Shown here: positions 9,101-18,918 of the stretch, one piece after another
Numbering within the stretch: position 1 is the stretch's first letter
Layout of the letters: the number at the start of each line of letters is the position of its first letter
Made by a program: the position numbers and the translations under genes
The notes under the pieces: model-generated
Databases searched by the model: none
Told to the model about the DNA's origin: nothing
What the model saw: only the letters and a program-made list of their open reading frames with translations
Assembly (NCBI GenBank): GCA_029237695.1
Contig: CM055265.1
Coordinates: 75,340,013-75,404,012, forward strand
Direction: 5' to 3'
DNA: 64,000 nucleotides
Origin: Conchocele bisecta
Taxonomy: Eukaryota; Mollusca; Bivalvia; Lucinida; Thyasiridae

Positions 9101-9216
9101 CTAGGTAGAACACTTGTGTGCGTGTGTTTTTATAGCAAATGTGTACGTTTGTAATTGTGTTACTATTCTACTTTTAAAACAAATACAACTACCCTCTAGC
9201 TATTTAGAAGTATGCA

Positions 9217-9432
9217 CAGTGGAACTTCCTTAAACCGGACACCAATGAAGCATCTGTGATCTTAATTTTGATGGGTTTCATAGTCATTTATCTCAGGTGA
9301 TGATGTCTGTTCGTGATCACATAGCACACAACCATGGCTCAGAATAATCAAATGACTGATTTACAGTGATACCTCTCTTAACCGGACACCCTGGGGACCT
9401 CCCAGGGTGTCCGGTTTAGAGAGGTTTCACTG
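9217..9432. mobile_element. Family H element, copy 2
   Basis: CAGTGGAACTTCCTTAAACC at the left; the right end has the palindrome CACCCTGGGGACCTCCCAGGGTG, then GAGAGGTTTCACTG. Contains the shared internal block GTTCGTGATCACATAGCACAC. Confidence 0.75.
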
Positions 9433-9569
9433 TATAATAATATCATTATTGATAGTAGCGCGAGCCATTTCTTTTATCCGAATGAGACGGTCTGTCCATT
9501 TGCCGGCCGTCTTTAAGACAGGTATATTATCCGCTTTATTTATTTCCTTCATAATTTCGATATGCTACA

Positions 9570-9772
9570 CAAATTATATAAGCCTCACTTCTCCAGTCAC
9601 ATCAGAATTGTCGGGATCTGCACTGTTCGCCATTCCATCAACGAAACACCCGCCATGCTTCTAACAAACAACATAGATCACTGTCAGGCTATAGGTGTGT
9701 GCTAAGTGATCAGGAGCTACTACACTGGTCACAAATCGCATAAGCCCCATTTCTCCAGTCACAGCCACATAT
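9570..9772. mobile_element. Family E element, copy 2
   Basis: GCCTCACTTCTCCAGTCACA at the left, TCTGCACTGTTCGCCATTCC inside, and CCCCATTTCTCCAGTCACAGC at the right. Reverse-oriented ends pair with GGCTGTGACTGGAG in complete copies. The left arm is incomplete. Confidence 0.65.
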
Positions 9773-9837
9773 ACAGGTCGGGAGCTTGATTGTCCACAAA
9801 TGCCATATGCTCATTGCGGCAGTCACAGCTACACGAA

Positions 9838-10013
9838 CAGTGAAACCTCTCTAAACCGGACACCCTGGGAGGTCCCCAGGGTGTCCGGTTTAGAGAGGTT
9901 TCACTGTAAATCAGGCATTTGATCATAGTTGTGTGATCATGAACATGCATCATCACCTGAGATAAATGACTATGAGATGTTTCGTTGGTGTCCGATTTAA
10001 AGAGGTTACACTG
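9838..10013. mobile_element. Family H element, copy 3, next to the receptor splice donor
   Basis: CAGTGAAACCTCTCTAAACC, palindrome CACCCTGGGAGGTCCCCAGGGTG, and end AGAGGTTACACTG. The element finishes 24 bases beyond the receptor exon's donor, so it lies at the very start of the intron. It may affect splicing or simply mark tolerated insertion. Confidence 0.75.
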
Positions 10014-10031
10014 TATCAGTAATCAATGGAT

Positions 10032-10037
10032 CCTTAC
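10032..10037 (-). other. Splice donor of the receptor exon
   Basis: The coding strand reads TTCCAG|GTAAGG, a near-ideal donor. The exon before it is 2124 bases (708 codons), so the intron is in phase 0. Reading on gives only VRIH and a stop. Confidence 0.75.
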
Positions 10038-12161
10038 CTGGAAGATAATCAAGACGAGTGAGATGATGACCTGTGCGGTCTTACTGATGAACCTTGGCCG
10101 CCTCGTCGTCCTCTTGCCTGCGTTGAAGATCCTGTAGATGCTGTTGGTCTTCACGAGAAGAGGGGCGTACACGATCGTGAAGGCGAGACTGAACCCGACA
10201 TGGTTTATGTAACACTTGTAGTTATTGGGCAACGTCATGAAGCTGATCGTAAGGCCGTATCCCAGAAATGTTCCCAACAGTATCATGAAGCTTAGCTCGA
10301 CACTGGTGCATTTTATTACATGTTCGTTACGGTATTTCGTGAGCGTCACACAAATGACGAGGCTCAGGATTAGTCCGATAAGAGCAACTGTACACATGCC
10401 CATCGATACGGGATGAGCGATACCCAGGTAAACGGGCTCGATCTGAACACAGGTGCTTCTGGTTTCGTGATCCGGCCAGTAAAACTCGCGACATGCTTCG
10501 CACCGTGTGGCGTTGGTAGTGGGGATTTCATTGACATTGCACATGGCGCATTTCCAGCAACATGTCAGCTTTGTGTAGTAGTATATCGTGCCCATCTGTG
10601 TTGTACACGGTGCGGGGCAAGATGATATAGGAACTGATTCTGAAGGCCAGCTCAGGTTATCTGTGGTGATGTGTAGACGTTCATCGTTCATGTCCCAGTA
10701 CCCGATGGTTCGCGGTTCATATTTGCCTTCTTTGTTGTAGTAATCGGGGCATTGTCTAATGTCATATTTAGTCATAACGTCACCGTCACTATTGAACTTG
10801 ATTTCCCCAATTGATCCCTGGAATTTGAAATGTCGTAGTTCATCATAAATGCCAACGTTAGAAACACATTCAAACAAACGTTTTCGATCATGTTTTATTT
10901 GTGGACAATGTTTCTTTACAACGTTGTCAATAGCATAGGCGAATGCGTACACGCTGTCAATTAAGTACGGTTCTACAAAGCTCGAGCGAATTAACAGATC
11001 TGCTTCATTCTCAAAATCTCTTAGTTCGCCTAATTCTGGTTTCGCATGTACTAACGCATCTACCCATGGGTTTTTGCTCTTTGCTCTGTATGTTGAATTA
11101 TTCAAGTCGGCGAGATGCTCTTTAAAACGTTTAATGCTCGCTGAATGTGGTTGGACTGTTATCGTCCCGGGCAAGAACTGAGACCGATCGGGATTGTTGT
11201 CTAACATGAGACTGAACGCGTCGCTTCCTAACCACACAAACCTATCTAAGAGTTTGGATCTTTGAACGGCACTGATGAGCGACAGAGCATCTTCAATTTC
11301 AACGTAGGCAATTACAACACGGACATCAGATTTCTTATCAAGCTGAGCCAGGATTTGATTAAAATCTCTTTCATCAGAATTCATTGCAATTTCAAGTTTG
11401 TCCTCAATGCATATAGAGCTCTGGTTACTTCTCAGTAAATTGTTTTCTAGTCGTTTCACTGCGTGTCCGTACCCGCCTTCCGAATATACAATAGACACAT
11501 GATTCCAATGGAAATGCCTCAGTAAGCTGGAGATAACCTTCACTTGGTAGCGGTCTGGTGGCACCATCCGGAAGAAATATGGAAACCGATCCTTTCTACT
11601 CAGTATGTCACTGGTGGCTGTGTGGCTGATTTGGGGCATTTTAAAAAGATTCAACACATCGGCAACAACGATGCTGAGCTTGCTGGTGTATGTCCCAAGT
11701 ACACCAACCACGTCGTAAAATATCGCTCCGTCGCCTTCACTTGCAACAGGGTCACCTGAAGTTACAGGTATCTTGTGATGATCATTGTGGCATTCAAGTG
11801 TCGAACACATCGCCGACTTGCGCGAGGAGCTTGGCATGAATTGGATAGCACGAGCTAAAGCTATGGAACTGGAATAACAGTCATCCAGAATATCAAAGCC
11901 CAGTGTCAAATTAGGGAGGATGTCATGCCTTGAGTTAATTTCATGTACTGCAAATGTCACTGCTTCCACGTTTCGCACATTTCTTACATCTTTAATCTCT
12001 GCGGTACAATTCATCAGCGAATTGGAGGAATGAATTGATAAAATTGCGCCGATATTAATGTCGCCCTCATCGATATATCGATATTCAGGGCTATATACAT
12101 CGTCCGGAAAGCAGGAAATTGCCTCTACCAGAACGGTAACTAGAAACAATATCATTGTCAT
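10038..12161 (-). CDS. Class C GPCR, metabotropic glutamate receptor-like, 5' exon (708 codons)
   Basis: Plasma-membrane receptor for an extracellular amino-acid-like ligand that would signal through G proteins. Residues 1-17 are a hydrophobic signal peptide (MTMILFLVTVLVEAISC). Residues about 30-510 form the Venus-flytrap domain: VEAVTFAVHEIN (65-76), LPNLTLGFDILDDC (82-95), VVGVLG (151-156), PQISHTATSD (176-185), SEGGYG (227-232), LGSD (311-314), NPWVDAL (364-370). Residues 515-571 are the nine-cysteine domain with CCWKC at 534-538. Helices fall near 582-606, 621-641 and 651-676; a fourth begins at 694 and is cut by the exon end. LVKTNSIYRIF (669-679) is the typical mGluR TM3/second-loop motif. 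Helices 4 to 7 and the tail must be on later exons, which I cannot find. The start is fixed by an in-frame TGA two codons upstream. The subtype is not assigned: residues that hold the glutamate side chain in mGluR1 are not conserved. Confidence 0.88.
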
Positions 12162-12164
12162 TTC

Positions 12165-12182
12165 TCAGTGATATTGCTGCAT
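12165..12182 (-). other. Short upstream open frame before the receptor start
   Basis: ATG CAG CAA TAT CAC TGA, in the same frame as the receptor, ends one codon before its ATG. If the transcript starts upstream it would be read first and could lower receptor translation; it also proves the receptor frame does not extend upstream in this exon. Confidence 0.45.
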
Positions 12183-12420
12183 GAAGTGTTTGTTTTCTAT
12201 CGATTTGCAACTATTACATGGCACAACTGTTTACACACGAATTCCTCTTAACTAATACTACTGTCCGTATTATGTATCGGGTACTTATTAATTGTCAATG
12301 CAATTTGATGGTGGGACACTTACTGTATAGTACAGCCAATCAAAGCCTAACATGTACTAGTATGTGTTATTGTTATCGATTTAAGATTGACTCACCACCC
12401 TGTTGTCTCAAATAAAATCC
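12183..12420. other. 5' flank of the receptor gene
   Basis: No clear TATA box or initiator relative to the minus-strand start, and no second exon recognisable. On the plus strand a 65-codon frame (12218-12415) has no support. Confidence 0.4.
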
Positions 12421-13025
12421 CGACTGAGCAAGGTGTATTTTCGAGTCAAGTTTGACTTTGCCTGACATTACTGTATATTCGAAGTAACTGACTGATATCG
12501 GTACACATTCGATTCAAACAGTCTTGTGAGTTCGATTAAGCTTCATTGACCGAGTAAAGTAAAGCTGTCCGAAACAAAATTGAATGACTTTGCCGTATGT
12601 TCAAATCAAGTTTGTCCAACGTTACTGCATGTTAACACCGGGTAATACCAACATCTGTTCCTACCAAATTTGATCGACATCGTTACATGTAGAATCAAGT
12701 TTGACCAACATCGCCGTTTGAATCAAGCTTTGCATACCTCGCTGCATGTTTGAATTATGTTGACGGACCTCGATGCTTGCTCTCTATTCGTTGCCCATCT
12801 AATGTGTCGAACAGAACATGATCTCGCTACTCGAATTAATTAACTCTACTACTCACTAACTACTGCGTCGTATGTAACTTCACCTCACTGTGGTATTTTA
12901 AGCTTCGCCTCGTTATCGCATTGAGCTCAACTGACCTCGATCGTTCCGTGTTCAACTTCAGCCTGATTGGTCTTGGAATCGAAATGAGCTAAATTGACAT
13001 CGTTTCGGTATCTCCGTTAATAAGA
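12421..13025. repeat. Degenerate tandem repeat upstream of the receptor
   Basis: Motifs such as GAATCAAGTTTGACCAACAT, CAAATCAAGTTTGTCCAACG, CGCTGCATGTTTGAATTATG and GACCTCGATGC recur at roughly 35-45 base spacing with much divergence. I read it as an old minisatellite in the receptor's 5' region. The exact period needs a dot plot. Confidence 0.4.
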
Positions 13026-13937
13026 CATGGTCTTCAGCTAAAAAGGTAGAACAAATATGAGTTATTACAACGACAAAATACGACATAATATATAGCCTGG
13101 TCACTAGAGAATAATTACGGAGACTCAACGATTATCGTTTCTTCTATCGAAAACCTGGACATATGAGAATATAACGCAACGCATTGATACTCGTGTCATT
13201 GAACACCGTAGGCCATAATCAGACTGCGCCCCCAGCGCAGTCTGATTATGGCCTACGCTGTTCAGAAAAGTATAAGGTATACTTTGTTATATGGAGACCC
13301 CTTGACATGTATGCCCTAGCAACTAATGGATTACGAGAACAATGTCAGACAACGTTTCTACCTCATTATATTTTAAGTCATTGGGAAGTATTGTCATGTG
13401 TTGGCTTTGCTAATATTTAGATCGTTATCTCGTTTGTCAATATGCTATATGATGTTGTCATAACAATGTTTTATTGAAAATCGCGGACTGATGTTGCTGG
13501 CTTATTGCTTGGTTCAGAAGGAATGGACTTCTGGTGAATTGTCACACTGGATCATAATACATTTTGACCGTTATCATGTGTTGTCCTATTGCATGGTGTA
13601 AATATCTCCTAATATGTTGAGTAGTGGCGTTATACGGATGCTTCAGAATGACAACTACTGTAGAGTCTGGTCATAGTGTGGAACTCTGGCTGGGCTGGCC
13701 CCTGTTCAAATACATAATTATTAAGACATATTTTGTTAAATATTGAGAAAATGAGGTCAAGTGTAAACAGATATGAAGTGGATATTCTATTTTCAGCAGA
13801 CCGTGACATGACATTGAAATTATATTAACATGTCATACTATGTCATGTACGTGGGGTGGTCAAAATTAATTACAGTTGTTGTTGCTGATTCTAAATTAAC
13901 TTTTGTTGCTGACGTCGCATCATGAGCGAAACTGTAC
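13026..13937. other. Unassigned sequence with one perfect hairpin
   Basis: Apart from the hairpin at 13208-13256 I see no gene or repeat. The 78-codon frame at 13184-13420 runs through the hairpin and lacks recognisable features. Confidence 0.4.
13208..13256. repeat. Perfect 22-base-pair hairpin
   Basis: GTAGGCCATAATCAGACTGC and its complement are separated by a 5-base loop within GCGC flanks. It may be the core of a family E-like element (AATCAGACTGCGC resembles its ATCAGACTGTGC block). Confidence 0.7.
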
Positions 13938-14212
13938 TTTATTAATTCGTTCTCACGAAATAACAATTGGTTCCCTCAATTTAACAATTCGTTCCCACGA
14001 ATTAACAAGTCATTTCGTGGGAACGAATTGTTAATTCGAGGGAACGAATTATTATATCGTGGGAACGAATTGTTAAATTGAGGGAAAGAATTATTATATC
14101 GTGGGAACGAATTGTTAATTTTAGGGAACTAATTGTTAAAATGAGGGAACGAATTGTCATTTCGTGGGAACGAATTAATAAAAACAAAACAATGTCCCCT
14201 GCGGCGCTCCGT
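13938..14212. mobile_element. Family G foldback element, copy 2
   Basis: Three forward AATTCGTTCCC modules, then about eight inverted modules, then ATGTCCCCTGCGGCGCTCCG as right terminus. The left terminal sequence is not recognisable, so this copy is 5' truncated. Confidence 0.75.
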
Positions 14213-14565
14213 AGATGTAGTCATCACGCTGGATAATTGTAGCATCTGCATAAAGAGCTCAGAGACATGCTGATTTTCCGCGGGGTTGCGGTGGAAGGTA
14301 GCAACGTTGAATGCTCCCGGATGGCCAGCTTCGTCATCGAGAAAAGACAGAAGACAGAAGCAGTGTTCCGAAATCTGCTCCTACAAACACTTGTACGCCT
14401 TTCGTCTCAAGGGAGGGTCCATTACTGTATCGCAAACATCGCTCAAGGGTATAGTAGTACTACGGGCACTTTACGTTGTCGTTATCATCTACTTCACCGT
14501 CAACTTTTACGGTTAAAATAACTACATTTCCAACGCCTAATTGACCAATCGATGCACGTGTTAAA
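14213..14565. other. Unassigned sequence
   Basis: Two overlapping open frames (14267-14521 and 14286-14516) show no domain or composition that would support a gene. Confidence 0.35.
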
Positions 14566-14830
14566 GACACCGAGTCTCAAATGAGACACGGCGTGGGATT
14601 TTGTACCTTCGGACATCTGCTTAATTTCATTAAATACGTTTACAAAATTTACAATATTTTTCATAAATTAAGTCAAAAATTGTCAAAATTTTCAGAATAT
14701 TTTCCGTAAATGGCGTCAGAAAGTTGACAAATCATCTTTTGACGCCATTTACGGAAAATGTTGTAAACGTAGTTCATGATGTCCGAATGTACAAAATCAC
14801 ATGACGTGTCTCAAATATGCCGTGTAAGTG
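14566..14830. mobile_element. Family L palindromic element, copy 1
   Basis: Outer inverted blocks: GAGACACGGCGTGGGATTTTG at the left, AAAATCACATGACGTGTCTC at the right. Inner arms ATTTTCCGTAAATGGCGTCA and TTTGACGCCATTTACGGAAA flank a short loop. Relatives lie at 22139 and 38355. Confidence 0.65.
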
Positions 14831-14861
14831 ATGAAGCAGATTAGGAAAACATATATAGAGA

Positions 14862-15120
14862 ATAGTAGGTTAGTGCCGTGAATGGGAAAAAATATCTGGC
14901 AAGGCTCAGGAAACGGGATGGGCGAGGCTTTGCCGAGCACATCCCGTTTCCGTGCCGCGCCAGATATGTTTTCCCATTCACGGCACTAACCTACTATTCT
15001 ATTTATCCCGTCAACACCAACAAATGGCTGTAAAATACAAAAATTGTATTGACTGGATATCAAAAATGTTTCACGGCACCGTGTTTCACGGCACATACGC
15101 ACTGTGTTGACGGGATAAAT
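14862..15120. mobile_element. Family M hairpin element, copy 1
   Basis: The palindrome AGAATAGTAGGTTAGTGCCG to its complement at about 15000 encloses GAAACGGGATGGGCGAGGC. It is followed by a tail with CACGGCACCGTGTTTCACGG and TGTTGACGGGATAAAT. Copies in the other orientation lie at 34369 and 63533. Confidence 0.7.
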
Positions 15121-15719
15121 ATATATATTTGTATTGTATTTCTGAACCTAATTATACCTGTAAGTTGCCGGTAAAAAATGCGGATTGGTAAAAAATGTTT
15201 ATAATACATGTACTGAAAAATAACACGCGTTCGCAACGGGTTTTTTCTCAGTATTATAAACATGTTTCTTAATCGATGGTTACTAAATTATTTATTTAAG
15301 TTAATTACACCAGCGTCTGTGGGTGGCAGGAGGGAGCATGTGATGGGTAATTTAACGATCAGGGTTCATCCAGGTTATTCTAATTTTAGGGTTGAATATA
15401 TATTTTTCTCGATGTAAATACATGTATTCCGTTCAGATTTTGGTATCCCCCCCCCCCCCATGCAGCAGGTTGAAACTGGATCGAACCCGTTTGCCCGGCC
15501 TTACATGACCATATATGTTGATAGGCCGTTAAACACCAATAAACAAACAAACTAACAAATACACTAGCGTTTTTCTTAATTTGGTATAGTGTTATCATTT
15601 CACAGTACAAAAATGAAGTAATTTCACAATTATTCCATGGTACATGACTACCGAAAATACCAAATTGCATGTATGTCAAACCAAATTATCCCCCCTGTTT
15701 ATCACAGTTTCTGACAGTA
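15121..15719. other. Mostly unassigned, with a SINE-tail-like stretch
   Basis: At 15465-15560 the plus strand has CTGGATCGAACCCGTTTGCC and GATAGGCCGTTAAACACCAA followed by AATAAACAAACAAAC. The first resembles a reversed pol III B box and the second resembles 3' ends of invertebrate SINEs, but no A box is found. A C-run lies at 15449-15460. Confidence 0.3.
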
Positions 15720-16043
15720 TAGTGGAAACTCTCTAAACCGGGCCCGCTTGCTCAAAGCTTCTGTTAGCTTAACAGACTGTTAAATCCTTAGCATTGCTAA
15801 GGATTTAACAGTCTGTTAAGCTAACAGAGGTTTTGAGCAACCGGGCCCAGGACAACAGGAAACATATGTGATCATAATTTTGATGGGTTTCTTGGTCATT
15901 TATCTCACGTGGTAATGCCTGTTCGTGATTGCATGGTACACAACAATGGTTCGGAATAATCAAATGCCTGATTTACATCGAAACCTCGCTAAACCGGACA
16001 CCCTGGGGACCTCCCAGGGTGTCCGGTTTAGCGAGGTTTCACT
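15720..16043. mobile_element. Family H element, copy 4, interrupted by family I
   Basis: Left end AGTGGAAACTCTCTAAACCG, right end with CACCCTGGGGACCTCCCAGG and GCGAGGTTTCACTAT. The 107-base family I palindrome is inserted at 15741-15847; removing it restores the continuous left arm seen in copy 5. Confidence 0.7.
15741..15847. mobile_element. Family I 107-base palindrome, copy 1
   Basis: GGCCCGCTTGCTCAAAGC to GCTTTGAGCAACCGGGCC-type ends, with the exact inner palindrome TCCTTAGCATTGCTAAGGA. Flanking bases CCG and CAG are consistent with a 3-base CNG target duplication with one change (empty site: aaaCCGGacaac in copy 5). Confidence 0.75.
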
Positions 16044-16085
16044 ATATGTCAAACCAAACCCCTGTGTATCACAGTTTCTGACAGG

Positions 16086-16411
16086 ACAGTGGAAGCTCTC
16101 TAAACCGGACAACAAGAAACATATGTGATCATACTTTTGATGAGTTTCTTGGTCGTTTATCTCAGGGCCCGGTTGCTCAAAGCTTCTGTTAGCTTAACAG
16201 ACTGTTAAATCCTTAGCATTGCTAAGGATTTAACAGTCTGTTAAACTAACTGAGGTTTTGAGCAACCGGGCCCAGGTAATAATGCTTGGTCGTGATCGCA
16301 TGGCACACAAGTATGGCTCGGAATAATCAAATGCCTGATTTACAGTGATTCCTTCCTAAACCGGACACCCTGGAGACCTCCCATGGTGCCCGGTTTAACG
16401 AGGTTTCACTG
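16086..16411. mobile_element. Family H element, copy 5, interrupted by family I
   Basis: CAGTGGAAGCTCTCTAAACC at the left, CCTGGAGACCTCCCATGG and CGAGGTTTCACTG at the right. Family I sits at 16166-16272, at a different site from copy 4. Confidence 0.7.
16166..16272. mobile_element. Family I 107-base palindrome, copy 2
   Basis: Same length as copy 1. Flanked by CAG on both sides (TCTCAG | element | CAGGTAAT), where other family H copies read TCTCAGGT. This is a clean 3-base target duplication, a size known in PIF/Harbinger and CACTA elements; superfamily left open. Confidence 0.75.
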
Positions 16412-16985
16412 TATGTACATGTACTTCAATTAATAAAAAGCATGTTTTTGGAAAATTCATCAAATACAATTATGTGATTTATTGATATAGAGTATGTCTA
16501 TTACTGTGCATGAAGCGAAAGTACCCATATTGTATATCAGAAACATCGTCTGGAACAGACCTGTGCCTTTAAATGCCCTGTTCAATTACATTTCTCTTTA
16601 ACCAGACACCCTTAGCTCACTCGGTATTCATTTTGGCAAAACTTGTGGAAATTATTGCATATTATTATAGATAGAAGCAACTATTGACGAAAAACGGCAA
16701 CGCGATACGTGTTATATATTGGCACAAAAGGGGCTTAGCTCTGATGAGGTTTTAGCCATTTTTCTGTCCAAAAGCATGTTTAGCCAAATGATTTAGTAAC
16801 ATACGCTATGATATAAGGAAACAGTAATTGCGTATTTATCCTTTATTGAAAACGACTAAATCGTGTTATTGGTGCCACTTTTAGTATTGGCAATTACTGT
16901 TTTAGCACTGTAATACACAAAATGAGTGTCTGGTAAGTTACAAAACATACTATATACGAATACAAATGACCATGCAGTCATAATT
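16412..16985. other. Unassigned sequence
   Basis: AT-rich, no open frame above 60 codons, and no match to the families found elsewhere in the window. Confidence 0.4.
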
Positions 16986-17448
16986 TGTGGATGGGACTGG
17001 AGAAATGGGTCTTATGGCTTTTGCACCGGTGTATACTCATATCCGCATGTGCATCCGAAAAGTCTGATCAGGATATGCACTGTTCGCCATTTAACCATTT
17101 GAACCCGAAAGCCCGCTATATCGGTTTATGCAAACAGTGCAGATCCAGATGAGTCGGCTCGTAACGAGCCGTCTCATCAGGATATGCACTGTTTGAAAGT
17201 AATTTTCATATTTTTGAGAACAACAAATACCCCCTTTTCATAAATGGACGAATCTGAAAATCATTTTGTGACCATTGGATTGGTTGGAACATTAGCAGAT
17301 CACAGTCCATTCCAGTTCCTTAGGGTTGAAAGGGTTAATCAACGAAGCATCCGCCATGCTTCTAACAAGCAATATAGCTCAAAATCGGCTATAGGAGCTG
17401 CACCTGGTCACCCACCCCATACACCCCATTTATCCAGTCACAGCCATA
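16986..17448. mobile_element. Family E element, copy 3, split by a family F insertion
   Basis: Left half has GGGACTGGAGAAATGGGTC and AGGATATGCACTGTTCGCCA. The right half resumes with ATCAACGAAGCATCCGCCAT and ends TTTATCCAGTCACAGCC. In uninterrupted copies TTCGCCATTCCATCAACGAA is continuous, so the family F copy at 17092-17337 went into this point. Confidence 0.65.
17092..17337. mobile_element. Family F element, copy 3 (nested in family E)
   Basis: TTTAACCATTTGAACCCGAA, AAAGCCCGCTATATCGG, hairpin GAGTCGGCTCGTAACGAGCC, end TTGAAAGGGTTAA. The ends TTAACC and GGTTAA are complementary. Confidence 0.7.
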
Positions 17449-17501
17449 TTTTACAAAGTCATAATGGACCTGAGATAAAGTGCACGCAGACTGATTCTAG
17501 C

Positions 17502-17743
17502 TGATTAACCCTTTGAACCCGAAAGCCCGCTATTGCAAACAGTGCAGATTCAGATGAGCCGGCTCGTAACGAGCCGTCTCATCAGGATCTGCACTTTTTG
17601 CAAGTAATTTTCATATTTCTTAGAACAAAAACACCCCCTTTTCATAAATGGACGAGTCTGAAAATCATTTTTTGTGACCATTGGATTGGTCGGAACATTA
17701 GCATATCACAGTCCATTCCAGTTCCTTAGGATTGAAAGGGTTA
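17502..17743. mobile_element. Family F element, copy 4
   Basis: Starts TTAACCCTTTGAACCCG, hairpin GAGCCGGCTCGTAACGAGCC, and end ATTGAAAGGGTTA. Its right end overlaps the left end of family T by a few bases. Confidence 0.7.
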
Positions 17744-17946
17744 GACTGCTGCAGACGAAAATTGTCGTCTGCCGTTGCTTTATAATTGCCTTCTTTCTCA
17801 ATAAAAACATGGTTTGACAGCACTTTAGAATCATTTCCATTGGAAATGATTATAAAGTGTTGTCAAATCATGTTATTGATGAGAAAAGTTGAAAATAAAA
17901 AATATACAGCAGACGACAAGAAATACTTCAGCATTGTAAGGGTTAA
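17736..17946. mobile_element. Family T palindromic element, copy 1
   Basis: AATTGTCGTCTGCCGTTGC to its complement near 17925, with the inner palindrome GAATCATTTCCATTGGAAATGATT-like centre and the arms ATGGTTTGACAGCACTTTAG and AAAGTGTTGTCAAATCATG. Others at 54262, 58010 and 62195. Confidence 0.65.
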
Positions 17947-17968
17947 ATGTTTATATAGAGAGCTTATT

Positions 17969-18325
17969 CAAGGTGCATGCTCACGTGGTTACAACAACAA
18001 CAACGTCGCCCACTCCAAAGTCAGTATTATTTGATATTTTCCTTAATATGTAACGGATTTTTATGAAATATGGCGCAGCAAACTTGTCTTCAAGAGATTC
18101 ATTTGGTGGTCCATGGAGTTCGGCACAGATTTATGTCGTTTTTGCGAAGAATCGATTTCCGTGTCGGTAGAAGTTTGGGCGAAAATACGAAGACCACCAA
18201 ATGCAGCTTAACAAGACGCGTTTGATGCGCCATATGTCATCAAAATCCGTTACGTAATAAGAACATTATAAAAGAATACGTCAGTACTTGTTGTTGTCGT
18301 TAGTACCACGTGATCATACACCGTG
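17969..18325. mobile_element. Family K inverted-repeat element, copy 1
   Basis: Left end CAAGGTGCATGCTCACGTGG, right end ACCACGTGATCATACACCGTG. The arms are about 140 bases and contain CGTCGCCCACTCCAAAG. Both arms carry a CACGTG E-box near the tip. Copies at 21433 and 45240. Confidence 0.7.
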
Positions 18326-18551
18326 TAATAGACTACCGTGTTTGATCAGCACACCGCTCGCTCGCACATTTATGACTTTGTTCGGATCCTGACCCCACGT
18401 CATTGCCCCAATAAACTAGTATATTAATGGACCATTATTAACAACCGAATATAGAACAATTGATTTCAACTCGTATTTGCGTCATGACGGAATTGGTTCC
18501 TATCGAATACTGGACGAGAGTAGTTCATAATCAGTGTTCGTGTCCTATTTA
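18326..18551. other. Unassigned sequence
   Basis: No gene or repeat recognised in this 226-base stretch. Confidence 0.35.
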
Positions 18552-18815
18552 GGTTGTTTAAATGGAGGTTCAGTGGCGACCAGTGTAGTCCCGGATCAGA
18601 CTGCGCGGGTGCGCATGCTGATCCGGGGCTACACGGGTCACGGATGCACATGCTGATTTAAAGCTACACTGGTCGCGCATGCGCAGGCTGATATGAGGAT
18701 ACCCCGGTCGCTCATGCGCAATCTGATCCTAGTGACACCTGTCGCGAATGCGCAGGCTGGTCTGAGGCTACACCGGTCGCGCATGCGCATGCTGATCCGC
18801 AGCTACATCTTCCCA
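18552..18815. repeat. Tandem array of a family E-like core with NRF1-type motifs
   Basis: Five to six units of about 48-50 bases, each with CGACCAGTGTAG/ACACTGGTCGC-type ends and a GCGCATGCTGATC core. Exact GCGCATGCGC palindromes occur at 18675-18684 and 18779-18788. It probably arose by expansion of part of a family E element. Confidence 0.55.
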
Positions 18816-18918
18816 CTTTTCTCATTCGTTCCGCGTCACGTTTTACTTAAACACGACGTCATAAACACAGTAATTACTCCCCATATACGTGATATTATGG
18901 AACTATTTTCCGTGACAT

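Noticed and set aside
8754..9113. 119-codon minus-strand frame
   Set aside because: It covers the tRNA-derived SINE and a family H element; no protein feature.
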